Assembly (NCBI GenBank): GCA_934045075.1
Contig: OW203732.1
Span: forward strand, 20,315,889 to 20,379,888
Reading direction: 5' to 3'
Source of the DNA: Yponomeuta sedellus
Lineage: Eukaryota; Arthropoda; Insecta; Lepidoptera; Yponomeutidae
Length of the DNA: 64,000 nt
Shown: piece by piece, positions 10,561 through 21,540 of the stretch
Position numbering within the stretch: the first letter of the stretch is position 1
Layout of the letters: every line of letters starts with the position of its first letter
Made by a program: the position numbers and the translations under genes
Notes under the pieces: model-generated
Told to the model about the DNA's origin: nothing
What the model saw: only the letters and a program-made list of their open reading frames with translations
Database searches by the model: none

Positions 10561-10739
10561 AAAAAAGTTCAGAATTACTAAGAAGCATGTGTGTGTTTCT
10601 TCTAACCTAACCCTCACAGGACAGGCTCGGCCTAGTGTGGGCACCACTGCTCAACTATAATTTTTACAAGAAAAAAACAATCGAATTGTATATAAACATA
10701 ATAAAATACCCTTATTTTAAGGATACCTGTAACAGACGT

Positions 10740-10915
10740 TGGGAGCGCGCTGGCTACTGTGCCAGTGCTCTCTTAACTGAGCTTATGGGCTGAACTGGGT
10801 GACTTGCCGCCATCAGTGAAATTTCGTACCTCTTTACAACACTCTCTGTATTACGTACAGGCAGCAACGCACGGGTTAGTACAAAAAAAAGAAAAAGAAT
10901 ATAATAGTTCAAACT
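10740..10915 (-). repeat. Family A fragment
   Basis: Antisense D-arm and body segment (CTGTGCCAGTGCTCTCTTAA, CATCAGTGAAATTTCG, TGTATTACGTACAGGCAGC), rearranged and missing the T-arm. Confidence 0.6.
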
Positions 10916-11119
10916 GACAAGTAAATATTTTTTTCTGCTAGCTAAGGCTATACAAATAGTCGAAGAGACGGACAGACTTTTTGTTGGATTATCGCGATTA
11001 GTCCCGTTTAATATATAACTACGAATGGAAGGCACACGTCAACAGTGCACTATCATTCCTGCTTTGCGCAAGCAAAGTTTTTCACATGAAATATCATAAA
11101 TAAAACGTCCGAAGAACAA

Positions 11120-11250
11120 CAGTTGAGCCGGCCGTCCCCAGGCATGCGATCTGCCTGGTGGGAAAATTCCGCAAGCTGAAGACAGGGCGCTATGGCGCTT
11201 ATTAAGGAAGGGCTATGTCCAGCAGTGGACTACATAGAATGAAAGAAGAA
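11120..11250 (+). mobile_element. RTE-type LINE 3' fragment
   Basis: Contains GCAAGCTGAAGACAGGGCGC and GGCTATGTCCAGCAGTGGAC, which match the 3' end of the RTE fragment at 35532. Confidence 0.6.
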
Positions 11251-11600
11251 TGGAAGAGCACGATCACCCGCTATTCTCTATGTATAAGCAGTGCGGTTTT
11301 AAAAAAATAGCTGTGCCCCGCGGTTTTGCCAGCGGCTTTTCGATTTTCCCATAGGAATAAGATATTTTCCTGCAGTAAAATGTAGCCTTTGTGTTAGTAA
11401 TACATGGTATCAGCTAACTTCATACCAAACATTTTTAAATTGCTCCAGTCGTTTATAGGCGAAGAAGTAACAAACATACACACTCACAAACTTAATATTG
11501 GTGTGATGTAATGTGATATGACGTGATGATAAAAGTGTGATGTGATTATTACGTGGGTACGATTCCGACTGGGGGCCACCGTATATTTATACGTTTGTTC

Positions 11601-11876
11601 GTTATCAACCCTTGTATGTCCCCACTTCTGGGGCACGGGTCTCTTCCTGCATCAAAGTTAGGCCATACTCCACCACAGGGGCCAAGTCCAGGTTGGTGAA
11701 GGATTGTAGGACAGTGGCGGGCCTTACTGTCAGAAGTTATCAAGCCGCCCATAAGGCCTCTGACAAGGCTTAACGATTGCCATTATATGACAGCCGGCAG
11801 CCGGCTTAGCGTGCCTTGCGAAGCACGGAAGCGCTCGGAAAAATGCCACTAGCGGTAGTCACCGGACGCTCACCCA
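11601..11876 (-). repeat. Family F fragment
   Basis: Antisense body (TTACTGTCAGAAGTTATCAA, CGGAAAAATGCCACTAGCGG) truncated before the 5S-like part. Confidence 0.7.
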
Positions 11877-12270
11877 CGTATATTTGTACAAATGCTATGA
11901 ATTGATGTCTCCTGTTATCTGTTATTCAATATTTACCAATTTAGACCGAATTGCTGGAAACAATAGTCTTGCTTGTGTTTCTATTTTGTACCCTAATTTC
12001 CACAACCCTTTTAAGGAAAATGGCTAACAATCAAAGTGCGTTAATGGCATAACGAAATAACTGAGAATTGCCCGCGTCATTTTCCGCACGCTGTCTGTGG
12101 GCACCTACTCTATATATTCGTATCTATGTCATTCAAAAAATGACCCTATATATTAAATTAGAACTCTTTATTGTACACACCAGAAAATAAAATACATTCA
12201 AACAAATAGTTTCATTTACACAAATATACTCCGGGTAATTTTAGCACAATCGTGAAATTAATTTAGGTCT
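11877..12270. other. No gene seen
   Basis: AT-rich. Includes a short family I match (CTTTATTGTACACACCAGAA, about 12167-12205). Confidence 0.4.
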
Positions 12271-12272
12271 TT

Positions 12273-12390
12273 ATTATTTTTTATGCACTAACCCGTGCTA
12301 AGGACAATTTTAAAGACCTATTTAGAGGATTCGAACCCGCCTCCTCTGGCTCTGGCACGGATAGCCAGAGGTCGCGGGTTCACAAGGGTA
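12273..12390. repeat. Family A foldback fragment
   Basis: TATGCACTAACCCGTGCTAA, a damaged terminal motif, then antisense and sense anticodon/T-arm pieces meeting at CTCTGGCTCTGGCACGG. Confidence 0.7.
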
Positions 12391-12439
12391 CACAAGGGTT
12401 CTCTTACGATGTTTTCCTTCACCGTCATCAGTGAATGGT

Positions 12440-12640
12440 CGTCGTCAGGCTATACTAGTCCACTGCTAGACATAGCCCACCCCAAATGAGCGCCATAACG
12501 CCCTGTCTTCAGATTGCCGCATCTAGCATCAGCCTGCAGTTTTTTACAGATCGTCATCCCACCTGGTCGGAGGGCGTCCTACACTACGTTTGCCGAGTCG
12601 CGGTCTCCACTCAAGGACACGTTTACTTCAACGGTTATCA
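12440..12640 (-). mobile_element. RTE-type LINE C-terminal fragment
   Basis: Antisense copy of the RTE terminal coding region and 3' end (GCCGCATCTAGCATCAGCC, CCACCTGGTCGGAGGGCGTC), homologous to 35700-35960 and decayed. Confidence 0.65.
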
Positions 12641-12699
12641 GTTCATCACAGTGAGTGGTTTGCTGCTATAATTTCACAAATACCTATACATATTTTAGG

Positions 12700-12790
12700 A
12701 AATTAAGTCATTGGTACATTTTGGTACTTGCTAGAGTTCGAACCTACGACCTCCCGATTGAGAAGCCGATGGTTTCTACCGCCCCGCTAC
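12700..12790 (-). repeat. Family C SINE head fragment
   Basis: Antisense tRNA-like head: AAGTCATTGGTACATTT then AGTTCGAACCTACGACCTCC and CCGCTACCACC. Confidence 0.65.
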
Positions 12791-13059
12791 CACCACTTAC
12801 TACTTAGTGGGTATCCCACGTAGTTACCGGGTAGAGGCCCCGTGGGGCATACGTTATTTCAGTCACGAATGGCCTCCCCCCAACCGAGGCGCGTGTCGCC
12901 AGATTGTTGGCTTGTTTTATTCCGTGCCACGTTTATGTTGACGGAGACGCTGGTTAGGATATTAATTGTCAAGGTGTGGGAGTCTCAGATGTATATTTTG
13001 TAGTTCAAATCATTAGATAAGCTTTATTTGAATATTTTTTAGGGTTACAATCCTCCTCG
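12791..13059. other. No gene seen
   Basis: Unassigned sequence between repeats; no exon signal. Confidence 0.35.
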
Positions 13060-13235
13060 TTACTATTAGGGCTACTAACCCTAATAGTGTTTTGTGATGG
13101 CTGATTGAGGGTAGTCTGAAACCTTATCAGCCAAAGATACAAACGGGTACCAGCCACCAGTCTTCTCGTGGCCACGATGACTGTAACGTCATCGAAACGT
13201 CAGGGTAAAATACCAATAAATTACTACGCGATTAA
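13060..13235 (+). mobile_element. Penelope-like terminal repeat remnant
   Basis: GTGGCCACGATGACTGTAAC, then GTCATCGAAACGTCAGGG and ATTACTACGCGATTAAGCC. The GATGA and TCATC halves pair around CTGTAACG just before CGAAACGTC, the arrangement also seen in the minus-strand ends at 8040 and 44220. No coding part is left. Confidence 0.5.
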
Positions 13236-13249
13236 GCCTCGAAGCGGAG

Positions 13250-13647
13250 CGGTGGTAGCTCAGTGGGTAGAACCATAGACTGGCAAGCGAGAGCCCCAGG
13301 TTCGATCCCGAGTGCGGGCATGTACCAATGACTTTGTTTAATTTCAAAGTTACGTACATTTGCGAATTTGTAGTCGCAATACCACACGCTAACCGTGAAG
13401 GAAAACATCGTGAGGAAACCCGCGGCTTGGTTGGCTCCGCACGTATTGACTAGTCTTTCCTGTGGGCTAGGCCGATTAAGCTGTCAGGGTGATATAGGTG
13501 CTGGGCAAGCCTACACCATCTATAAAACCATGTCCCAGGCACTACAGCGTCGGAGTGGTCCCTTCAATCATCTAGTGTGAGTGAAGATACCACTGGACGC
13601 TGTATAAATCATCTTATTAAGTAGATGCAAAAAGGCCAATATTATTA
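13250..13647 (+). repeat. Family B tRNA-derived SINE
   Basis: Head GGTGGTAGCTCAGTGGGTAG, B box AGGTTCGATCC, and full body to AGTAGATGCAAAAAGGCC. It is the closest relative of 1728-2107. Confidence 0.8.
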
Positions 13648-13786
13648 TTTTAACCTATCGTGCCTATCGACCCTCGCCGTTCCGGCTGGCCTAAAACGGA
13701 TCGTTTTATTCCCTAGTCATACAATCTACTATTAATTTGCAGCAGTATGACCACAGCTTTACAAAGTCTAACAGGGCACCGGTGTG
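13648..13786 (+). repeat. Segment co-duplicated with 2108-2250
   Basis: See 2108-2250; homology stops abruptly after GGGCACCGGTGTG. Confidence 0.7.
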
Positions 13787-14219
13787 CCCCGAAAATATTC
13801 TAATAATGTGTTCAAGTCGCGAAAGTGCTAGATTTCTGCAAGGAAATAAAAGTAGTAACACAGTAGGTACACTGAGTCAATGTTACATTGACTTAGGTAC
13901 GTACATTGAGCAGTCTGTTGCTATAGGTGAGAACCTGTTATTGGCTCATTAACTAGTTTTATAAGTTTCATATATTGTTTATCAACTATTGGACTCCATA
14001 GATAAGAAATAAATAAATAAGACTTTGTCGTCAAGTTGTGACACGATCAGCTACAGTACTAGATCTTCTTTTCCCTGGAAGGTAGATTCTTGAAATGACA
14101 GATTATCTAAACGGCTGATTCTGGTAATGCCTAATTCTGAAAACGGCAGATGTACGCAATGGTTTAATTTTTTTTGACAATTTATTTTAAATAAAAACAA
14201 AACAAAACTAAGTACAAAC
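13787..14219. other. No gene seen
   Basis: Unassigned AT-rich sequence. Confidence 0.35.
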
Positions 14220-14232
14220 ATATCACAAACAA

Positions 14233-14410
14233 TTTTAAAAACCTATTTAGAGGCTAAAAATTCCACCTATGCCGGGATCCGACACCGCGACCTCTGGCAC
14301 GGATAGCCAGAGGTCGCAGGTTCGAATCCCGGCATGGGTGGAATTTTTAGCCTCTTAAAAGGTTTTTAAAATTATCCTTAGCATGGGTTAGTGCATTAAA
14401 AAAAAAGAAT
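14233..14410. repeat. Family A palindromic (foldback) copy with 13-bp target duplication
   Basis: Flanked by ATATCACAAACAA at 14220-14232 and 14411-14423. The left half is an antisense 3' tRNA module, the right half the sense one, joined at ACCTCTGGCACGGATAGCC. The transcript could fold back along most of its length. Confidence 0.9.
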
Positions 14411-14423
14411 ATATCACAAACAA

Positions 14424-14837
14424 GTCGTTTGAAGTTCTGGTGACTTCTGATTTCAAAGTCATAAAGCAACAACCAAGGAATTTGTAAAAAAACGCATCGT
14501 CTTCTTCGAACCAACGAAGCCACCCAACGCGTCTAAATTCAAAGCTATCGTTCTGTATTATCTGAGCTTCCGTTACAGTAGTGTTTACAATGCAAATGGC
14601 CGGGCCGATTTGTCATACAGAGGCCCGGACAATGCCCCTGCAGCGTCCCTCGGGACTGCGCTGCGGGGCAGCTAGATTATCTCCTGTCTATCTGGCGCTC
14701 GCCACTTAAATGTAGGTGTTTAGGGGGCGACAATGCCATAAGTGGCTTAATTTTATTGATCTCACACTCCGCAGGAGGGAAATTTATCACTGAGTTTTGT
14801 TGGATCGTCAGTAGCAATATTCTGATTCCTTTTTAAA
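14424..14837. other. No gene seen; GC-rich island
   Basis: 14590-14740 is markedly GC-rich (GGCCGGGCCG, CTGCGGGGCAGC) against AT-rich surroundings. It has no recognisable coding sequence and could be conserved non-coding DNA. Confidence 0.35.
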
Positions 14838-15085
14838 GCCATGATATACCTTGTTACACTTAGCTGTGCTTTACTGAGATTAAGAAATATACGATTAGAC
14901 TTACACCGCCTGATGATTGCATTAAGCTCGTTTTGCAGAATGATACAATCATCTCACGATATGCCTTTAGATCGTCAAAATAGAGCAGGCATTCACCCGG
15001 ATATAAACCAGCAGATCATTTATGAAAATTACGAAGAAGTGTAGGCCTAACTGTGACCTCTGCGGAATGCTGGAAGTGACGTCAA
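14838..15085 (-). pseudogene. Non-LTR reverse transcriptase fragment (Jockey/CR1-like)
   Basis: The minus strand read in shifting frames gives SSIPQRSQLGL, then FVIFINDLL, then LLYFDDLKAYR, then DCIILQNELNAIIRRCKSNR with FLNLSK. These are the palm-domain landmarks of non-LTR reverse transcriptases (GVPQGSxLGP, LFxIFINDL, the YADD-type catalytic box, and LQNDLN..W...N.L.LN.SK). At least two frameshifts separate the blocks and the first active-site residue has diverged, so this is dead. No neighbouring LINE parts are contiguous with it. Confidence 0.75.
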
Positions 15086-16148
15086 CGGGGGTTGATCGAA
15101 GTAAGAAATACCATGAATGCCATGTGAAGTTATTTTTTTACACATATGACAGAGATAAGCTCGCCTATGTATATGTCATTTGTTATGTAATGTCCTGTTA
15201 AATGTTTCGTGTGCAATAAAGTATAATTAATAGTGATCCACCTTATCGAGAGCCTTTGAAAAGCATTAAACATTTCTAAGCACCAATATTGGTTTTGTCG
15301 ACAACCCGTCAACTTTTACTCGCAAGCATTCTACTCAATTAAGGCTGCCGTTACGTATCTCATAGCTCACGCGCAAAATTTTACATTTGTAGTGATTGTA
15401 TACTTTTGATAAATGTGGTCTATTAAGACATTTACGAACACTTTAAATGCGTTTTAGTTTAACTGTAATTAGAATTGAGGAAACAATCCTCCCTCAGTCA
15501 AAAACTGGGTACAGGATAAGAAAAAATATAATATTTTGATGTCCGCGTGACAGCAACCTTAAATTACGAGCGACTTTGCAGCGAAAATAAACGAGGCTGA
15601 TCTGCTGTCAACTCTACACATAGATTAGCGAAGTCCAACCTGCCCGTACAAATCTGCACGCCCAACAGAAAGGGCCTAAAGCAATTTCAGTCTAGAAAAT
15701 AGGGAGGTAACAATCTGACAGTTATAATTTCCTGGTCCGGCTGCCCGCGCGTGACTCAAATATATCGCCGCTACATTTGCCCTTGTCCGCTGCCGCCCGA
15801 TTTATGACGGTGCAAAATATGTACGAGTATGTAACAGGTATGCGTGCATTATTGTTTCATGGTTCCATGCATCTATGGGGGCTGCATTACGATGTGGCAG
15901 TTAAAAAAAAAACACTTCCATGAAAGAAAATTTTAGGAAAGATTTTCAGATATACATCTGAAAAGATTAAATAATTCCTCTTACGTGGCATATGAGCGAG
16001 TGACAACCAGTTTCAGTCGTTTTTTGAATTCATTGAGTGTCCAGCCTATTACGTAATCTGCCTGGATCTGCATCGCGCGTTTCGTGGCGATGAAATATCA
16101 GAATTCGACAATTAATGTACTGGATAGTCACCGCTCGCTCGTGGCTGA
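15086..16148. other. No gene seen
   Basis: No repeat family or exon recognised across about 1 kb. 15715-15830 is GC-rich (CCGGCTGCCCGCGCGTGAC, GTCCGCTGCCGCCCG) and, like 14590-14740, may be conserved non-coding sequence. Confidence 0.35.
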
Positions 16149-16505
16149 AGCGCTCGTGGCCTAGGCAAACCGAGTGATTGGAATCAATCTCTTGGTTAAG
16201 CAACAACAGGCGCGGTCAGGTACGGGATGGGTGAGCGTCTCGTGACTACCGCTAGTGGCATTTTTTCTGAGCGCTTCCGTGCTTTGCAAGGCACGCTAAG
16301 CCGTTGGTGCCGGCTGTCATATAATGGCAGTCGTTAAGCCATGTCAGAGGCCTTATGGTTGGCTTGATAACTTCTGACAGTAAGGCCCGCCACTGTCTTA
16401 CAATCCTCCACCAACCCGGACTTGTCCCCCGTGGTGGAATATGGCCTAACCTTCCTGCGATGCAGGAAAAGACCCGTGCCCCAGCAGTGGGGACATATAA
16501 GGGTT
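16149..16505 (+). repeat. Family F 5S rRNA-derived SINE, near full length
   Basis: 5S-like portion 16149-16250: GGTTAAGCAACAACAGGCGC, GGTCAGGTACGGGATGGGTG. The body ends GGGGACATATAAGGGTT. It is a good reference copy. Confidence 0.8.
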
Positions 16506-17010
16506 GCTAACGATAGTCACCGCCGCCACTATCGCCGGACGAGGACCAAGGCCGGCCGTTTAGGTACCTCCAGCCCACAGTCAGCCCGTTGTAATAACAT
16601 CATCATGATGAGCCCTTGCGAACTTACTGCTGCCACTCCCAGAACACGCCACTGAGTCTGAGTTTCAGTCTCCTCTTTCAGTCACTGCCCACTGCTTTGT
16701 CGTCGCTCCACTTAGTCAGGGTATCCTACGCTACGTTTACGGGTTCGCGGTCTCCACTCAAGAACCAGTCTACTCCATCGATCTTACGGCGTCAGCTCGT
16801 TGTAATAATTATCATCATCTGATATCCCGCATTGAGGACTTAGGACTCACAAGGGAAATTCGCAGAGGTTTTCATAGCCGATAAGGCACCTTTAATTTAA
16901 GCATTTTTACATACATACACATACATAACCTCATGCCTGTATCAGGCAGAGGTATCTGGGTTAGGCAGAGACCAGGAACTGCCACTTGTCACGATCCTGA
17001 TCATCATCAC
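16506..17010 (-). mobile_element. Decayed LINE tail fragments
   Basis: About 16715-16800 resembles antisense RTE coding sequence (GGGTATCCTACGCTACGTTT, GCGGTCTCCACTCAAG). 16915-17000 resembles the antisense LINE terminus at 18900 (GGCAGAGACCAGGAACTGCC). Heavily degraded. Confidence 0.45.
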
Positions 17011-17394
17011 TAACAGTCTAATGATATTTTTTTACGAACGAACCCGAATTTCTTGGAAAAATTGTCTTGCAACTTGATGGACCTTTGAAAAAGCCACCGT
17101 ACTTCTGGTGTATTTGATATAGTTTGAGAAATAACAGATGTGGAATCCAAGTGTTATTATTCCATGGAATTGAATTGGTTTCCGGCAGCTCTATGAATAA
17201 CATAACTTAAGTCAATGTCAAGACTTCACGGTAGCGAGCAATTACAGTTTTCATTACAATTCTTTAGGATTGGTCACACAGGAAGGAGGAAGGAAGGAAA
17301 AAGACGCAACACGTTGAATAATTCCATAATATGTGAGAATAATAAAAAAAAGAATAATAATTGCATTACCCCGGCTATTCTTTGGAGGTTTCGT
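17011..17394. other. No gene seen
   Basis: Unassigned AT-rich sequence. Confidence 0.35.
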
Positions 17395-17559
17395 CAAGGA
17401 GACCACCGCCACCTTGACCTACTCCGTCTACGACATCAACCTCGTAATATCCACCTGGTGGCGAATCTTGTCTACCTGTCGGGGTGAATACGAGTTGGGC
17501 TTCCACAGGATAACTCGTATCCGAATTACCACACTGCGTTCCAAAACGCGCGTAGCCGA

Positions 17560-17830
17560 TGAGACCGTCAAACTGAAGTGGAACTGAGCTGGCCACGTAA
17601 AACGTCGTGGCCGGCCCAGCTCCACTTTGGCCAGTTTGCTCACTCCAGTTTGGGGGTGCATCCGAATGTATGGGTGAAACTTGCCACCGAATGGGTACTG
17701 TACGGCGGTCATCGCAAACGGGGCAGCCGACCAGATAGTGGCGGGATGATCTCGACAAGTTCTCGCTGGAGTGGTCAGAGGTGGCACGTGACTGATTGGT
17801 GCAAAAGGGGGAGGCCTTTACCCTGCAGGG
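17560..17830 (+). pseudogene. LINE C-terminal fragment
   Basis: Plus strand gives NVWVKLATEWVLYGGHRKRG followed, after a frameshift, by a basic region. The pattern (W..(K/R)..EW.P.(D/G)G.R.RGRP...W.D.) is that of non-LTR retrotransposon C-termini. A second remnant lies at 43255-43365. An antisense 127-residue frame overlapping it is a shadow. Confidence 0.55.
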
Positions 17831-17894
17831 ATACCCGTATTATGGAGGCTATTTGAAATTTCTCCAATTTTCCATCTATTTGCTTTTTGAAAAA

Positions 17895-18097
17895 CGCATG
17901 GCATGGCATGGCATGACATGACGTGCCGTTACGTGACGTGACGTGACGTGACGTGACGTGACATGACATGACATGGCATGACATGACGTGACGTGACTTG
18001 ACTTGACGTAACGTGACGTGACGTGACGTGACGTGACGTGACGTGACGTGACGTGACGTGACGTGACGTGACGTGACGTGACGTGACATGACGTGAC
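17895..18097 (+). repeat. ACGTG pentanucleotide microsatellite
   Basis: About 40 consecutive 5-bp units, mostly ACGTG with interspersed ACATG, GCATG and ACTTG variants at the left. The 5-bp period yields a frame repeating SRHVT on the minus strand that is not a protein. Confidence 0.95.
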
Positions 18098-18576
18098 ATC
18101 TTAGACTAATACTCTTTTTTGCACACCATACATTTTGAGACAGTCATTTCCTCCTTTAAGTTCACAATATCTTGAAGGTACGTTACGTCGTAGTTGCAAA
18201 CTTCAGCCTATGTTTGCGTGAGACAATCACGAGGCGTATTAGGTACTCGCATGTTACCGCGGAGTGTTTGCTTCTGTGCTTAGTCCTAATATAATTCACT
18301 GGGAAAATATTGTGCTAGCGGATGGTGAGTGTGATTTTAATTAAACTGCTGTTGAAATTTTGTAATAATAATATGTGTCAGGTACAGTTAGATAGTCAAA
18401 CTTGCAATTTCCGCACTTTGGACGCACTTGAGTTGGGCCATTCTACGAAGCAAGTGCTGAAGTATATATAAGTAGTACACTTCAGAAGTTTGGGTTTCCT
18501 CACGACGTTTTCCTTCATTTTTAATGAGTGGTAATGCTATTATTAACTTCACAAATGTTTGTAACTTAGAAAACGA
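18098..18576. other. No gene seen
   Basis: Unassigned; nothing recognised beyond generic SINE-tail resemblance near 18495-18560. Confidence 0.35.
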
Positions 18577-18704
18577 TTTAAAAACCTATTTAGAGGCTAA
18601 AAATTTCACCCATGCCGGGATTCGAACCCGCAACCTCTGGCATGGATAGCCAGAGGTTGCGGGTTCGAATTCCGGAATGGGTGAAATTTTTGGCCTCTAA
18701 ATAG
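18577..18704. repeat. Family A palindromic copy
   Basis: Antisense T-arm/anticodon arm (GATTCGAACCCGCAACCTC) meets the sense copy at TGGCATGGATAGCC. Termini are in inverted orientation. No clear target duplication. Confidence 0.8.
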
Positions 18705-18843
18705 ATTCAGAATATTTTATTCAGAGTAGCACAGAAGCTGTGAGTTAATGAACGCTACAATTTAAGCATAAGAGTCCCTTTTAAGTATTCTATGTTCTAT
18801 TTGCTTTTGTTTCCACAACAGAATTCGAGAACAGAATCGAGTT

Positions 18844-18890
18844 AATTTTCAGATGAGGATATAACGTATTATATCCTCATCTGAAAATTA
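18844..18890. repeat. Perfect hairpin
   Basis: AATTTTCAGATGAGGATATA is mirrored by its reverse complement after a 5-7 base loop. Confidence 0.8.
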
Positions 18891-18899
18891 TACATAACC

Positions 18900-19214
18900 T
18901 CACGCCTGTATCCCAGAGGGGTAGGCAGAGACCAGGGACTGCCACTTGCCACGATCCTGACAGAGCACCTTCGCTTCATTAACGTTCATAAGTCGTTGCA
19001 TGCACGCACGCAGGTTCCGGGTACTTTTTATCTTCCCCTTTGCTAATACATCCCCTGTTTGGTCAATGTATGTCCGCCTGGGACGTCCATTGCCAGTCCC
19101 CGGACCAGCCCTTCCACTCACATTCGCAGTACATATTTGTTTCATCAATATTTCTTCCTTCATCCTCTTCACATGTCCAACCCAACGCAACATTCCTTTC
19201 TCAATTCTATTCAC
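18900..19214 (-). pseudogene. LINE C-terminal fragment
   Basis: A 104-residue frame reading MLRWVGHVKRMKEE, then GRAGPGTGNGRPRRTYIDQ, RNLRACMQRLMNVNEAK and QDRGKWQSLVSAYPSG. This is the recognisable C-terminal tail of a widespread insect non-LTR retrotransposon group (lysine/arginine-rich RPRRT block, then D-R-x-W/K). The reverse transcriptase is missing, so it is a 5'-truncated insertion. Shorter relatives lie at 23660 and 28890. Confidence 0.7.
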
Positions 19215-19601
19215 TACATCCTATTTCAGTCCACAAGGTTCTCTAATCAGACTATTGCGTATCCTGCCATGAAAAGTACCAATAATACGATATTTTTTCA
19301 CCTAAGTGAGAACGGTTGTATTTTTTTTCGATGACATTATGTTTTTTAGTTTATTCCCCTTTACCCAAAGCTTTTTGCCTCTGATCGTAGACTAATGGAT
19401 GCAAAATACAGGGTAACCGTTACAGTAATCGATGGAGGTCGGGTCATCGAAATTTCGAAACAATTTGTGCCCGAATTGCTTACAAATAATGTAGTAATGT
19501 TATGCTGAGCACGCACGAGATAAACAAACAGATTTATCTCTACAATATCCATCTAAATTTACATATGTGCGGCTGTTGATTTATTCACGATCTACAATTT
19601 G

Positions 19602-19891
19602 TTTTAAAAACCTATTTAGAGGCTAAAAATTCCACCCGTGCCGGGACTCGAACCCGCAACCTCTGGCTGACCGTGCCACAGTCAAGCAGACAGTACGTAA
19701 TACAGAGAATATTATAGAGGTTCGAAATTTTAACTGATGCCGGTAAGTCGCCCATTAGCTAAGTTGAGAGAGCGCTGTCGCGGTTAGCCAGAGGTCGCGG
19801 GTTTGAGTCCCAGCACGGGTGGAATTTTCAGCCTCTAAATTATTTTTAAAATTGTCCTCAGCACGGATTGCGGTGTATTAAAAAGAGTATA
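19602..19891 (+). repeat. Family A SINE copy
   Basis: Antisense left end, shortened body (TACGTAATACAGAGAATATT), a sense tRNA-like module at about 19748-19822 and the tail TGTATTAAAAAGAGTATAA. Confidence 0.75.
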
Positions 19892-20322
19892 ACTGCAATA
19901 TGTTATTTAACATTAAGAAAAATGCGATAATTATTGGTCTAGAAAGAAAAGAAGGGACACATTTTCCCCAACAACAACAACGAGACAGTTTGCAGTGATG
20001 TTCTTATTTACGGATGTTAAGTCAAGTAGGTAGAGCTCACACGAGTATGATTGCCCAGCAACTACATACCGTCCTGATAGCTTAGTTGTCCTTAGTCCTA
20101 GTCCACAGGGAAAACAAGTCAATGCTTGCGGAGCCTACCAAGATACAGGTTTCCTCACTAAGTTGTCCTTCATAGTTAGCGTGTGGTATTGCGACTACAA
20201 ATTATCAAGTGTACGTAACTTTGAAATTAAGGTGCTTAGGGCCGCTAACTAGCGTGTCGTATTTATTGCGCAAAACACAAAGCATTTGGTACGAAGGCGG
20301 ACTTAATGTTAAGTAACACGTC
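19892..20322. other. No gene seen
   Basis: Contains a SINE B/C body fragment near 20145-20235 (antisense GTGTGGTATTGCGACTACAA). Otherwise unassigned. Confidence 0.4.
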
Positions 20323-20325
20323 TTA

Positions 20326-21528
20326 CGGCCGGTCTCAATATCCTATCGATCTTTAACTAAAGGTTAAAATAGCTACCTTTAGTAACTATAGGTGACATTT
20401 TGCGTTTCAATAAACAAAGATAGATAGCAATAACACACCGTGACTTTGATCCATCTTTCGGAGTGCCCACCGCTTACCATAGGTAAGTGACTACATAGAA
20501 AAAAACGTTTGAGCGTTTCAATATCACTTTCGAGCTTACTGTCGATGCGTCAGATAACTAGCTGTCAGAGTTTTGCGCCATCGCCCGATTTTGAAGGATA
20601 AGTGGGATATATAAAGGATTTACAGTACATATTTTTACATAAATAAGTGTATTTTAAAAATAAAAATGGATAATATGTTCAGTGATGAAAGTGACAATGA
20701 AATTTTAGAGCACGGTGTATTTTATTCAAACTACGATGTAGCAGAATTCGAGGATCACCGGGTCAGGGCTTGAATATACTATGAAAGTGAACTTTCTGAC
20801 TCAGAATTTGTTTACAGATTTCGATTAAATGAAACGTCGGTAAATGACTCTTTTAAATATGTTTTAATTTATTATTAGTAGCATTTGTAGCCCTCGATTT
20901 TATTACTTTTTTCTTACAAATCTGGTCCAGCAAGAAACTGATCTCATCTTTTCCAATAGGTCTGGTCTTTATCTGAAAAATAAAATCATAAAATGTATGC
21001 ATGTCTTTTAAATAGGCTACATTTTACAAATAACTTCATCAGTAAACAAATACTTACGGTCAGTTGCTGTGCCATAATTGTTACTTCTTTCGCGCGCATC
21101 TTCTTGGAGAACATTATATTAACCACAGATCATTGACATGATACCCGTCACTGCTCAGCGTCAAAGCGTTTCGTTGCGTCTTAAGAGTTGTAATTTGAAA
21201 TTATTTAATCGTCGCAAACCAAAAATCACTGCCGTATTTTTTAACGTTTAGTCGTTTTAATATGAAAATACTTGTACACAACTAATTTGGACCTTGAATT
21301 TAATGTTTATGGTTATTTCAAAACGTAACGCGATGAAATTCAATTCGAAAAATAAAACGTTTAGGGAGGGTCGTACTTACTAAAGTTAGAGGTGCTATCT
21401 ATCTTTGATCCAGACGAGGGTGGCATGATTTTTAATATTGAAACAGCAGTTAGAGATAGATTAAGGTTGACTGTTTATCAAGGGTAGCGATCCATTGTTA
21501 ACTAGAGGTGGTTTATTGAGACCGGCCG
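20326..21528 (+). mobile_element. PIF/Harbinger-type DNA transposon, internally deleted
   Basis: Perfect 15-bp terminal inverted repeats (CGGCCGGTCTCAATA) flanked by the 3-bp duplication TTA (20323-20325 and 21529-21531), the TWA target signature of PIF/Harbinger. Length 1203 bp, too short for an autonomous element. Inner subterminal sequence also shows inverted similarity (ATCTATCTTTGATCC near the right end, reversed near the left). It contains a transposase N-terminal remnant at 20666-20878. Confidence 0.85.
20666..20878 (+). pseudogene. Harbinger transposase N-terminal remnant
   Basis: ATG at 20666 opens an acidic leader (MDNMFSDESDNEILEHGVFY). A TGA interrupts at 20771-20773. The same frame resumes with ESELSDSEFVYRFRLNETSV before stopping at 20878. 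The D-x-E/F..RFRL block resembles the start of HARBI1-like transposases (FRLSK..V). The catalytic DDE domain is gone, so the element would depend on a transposase in trans. Confidence 0.6.
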
Positions 21529-21540
21529 TTAGATAATGAG

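Noticed and set aside
17775..18089. 104-residue minus-strand frame repeating SRHVT
   Set aside because: It is the translation of the ACGTG pentamer array.
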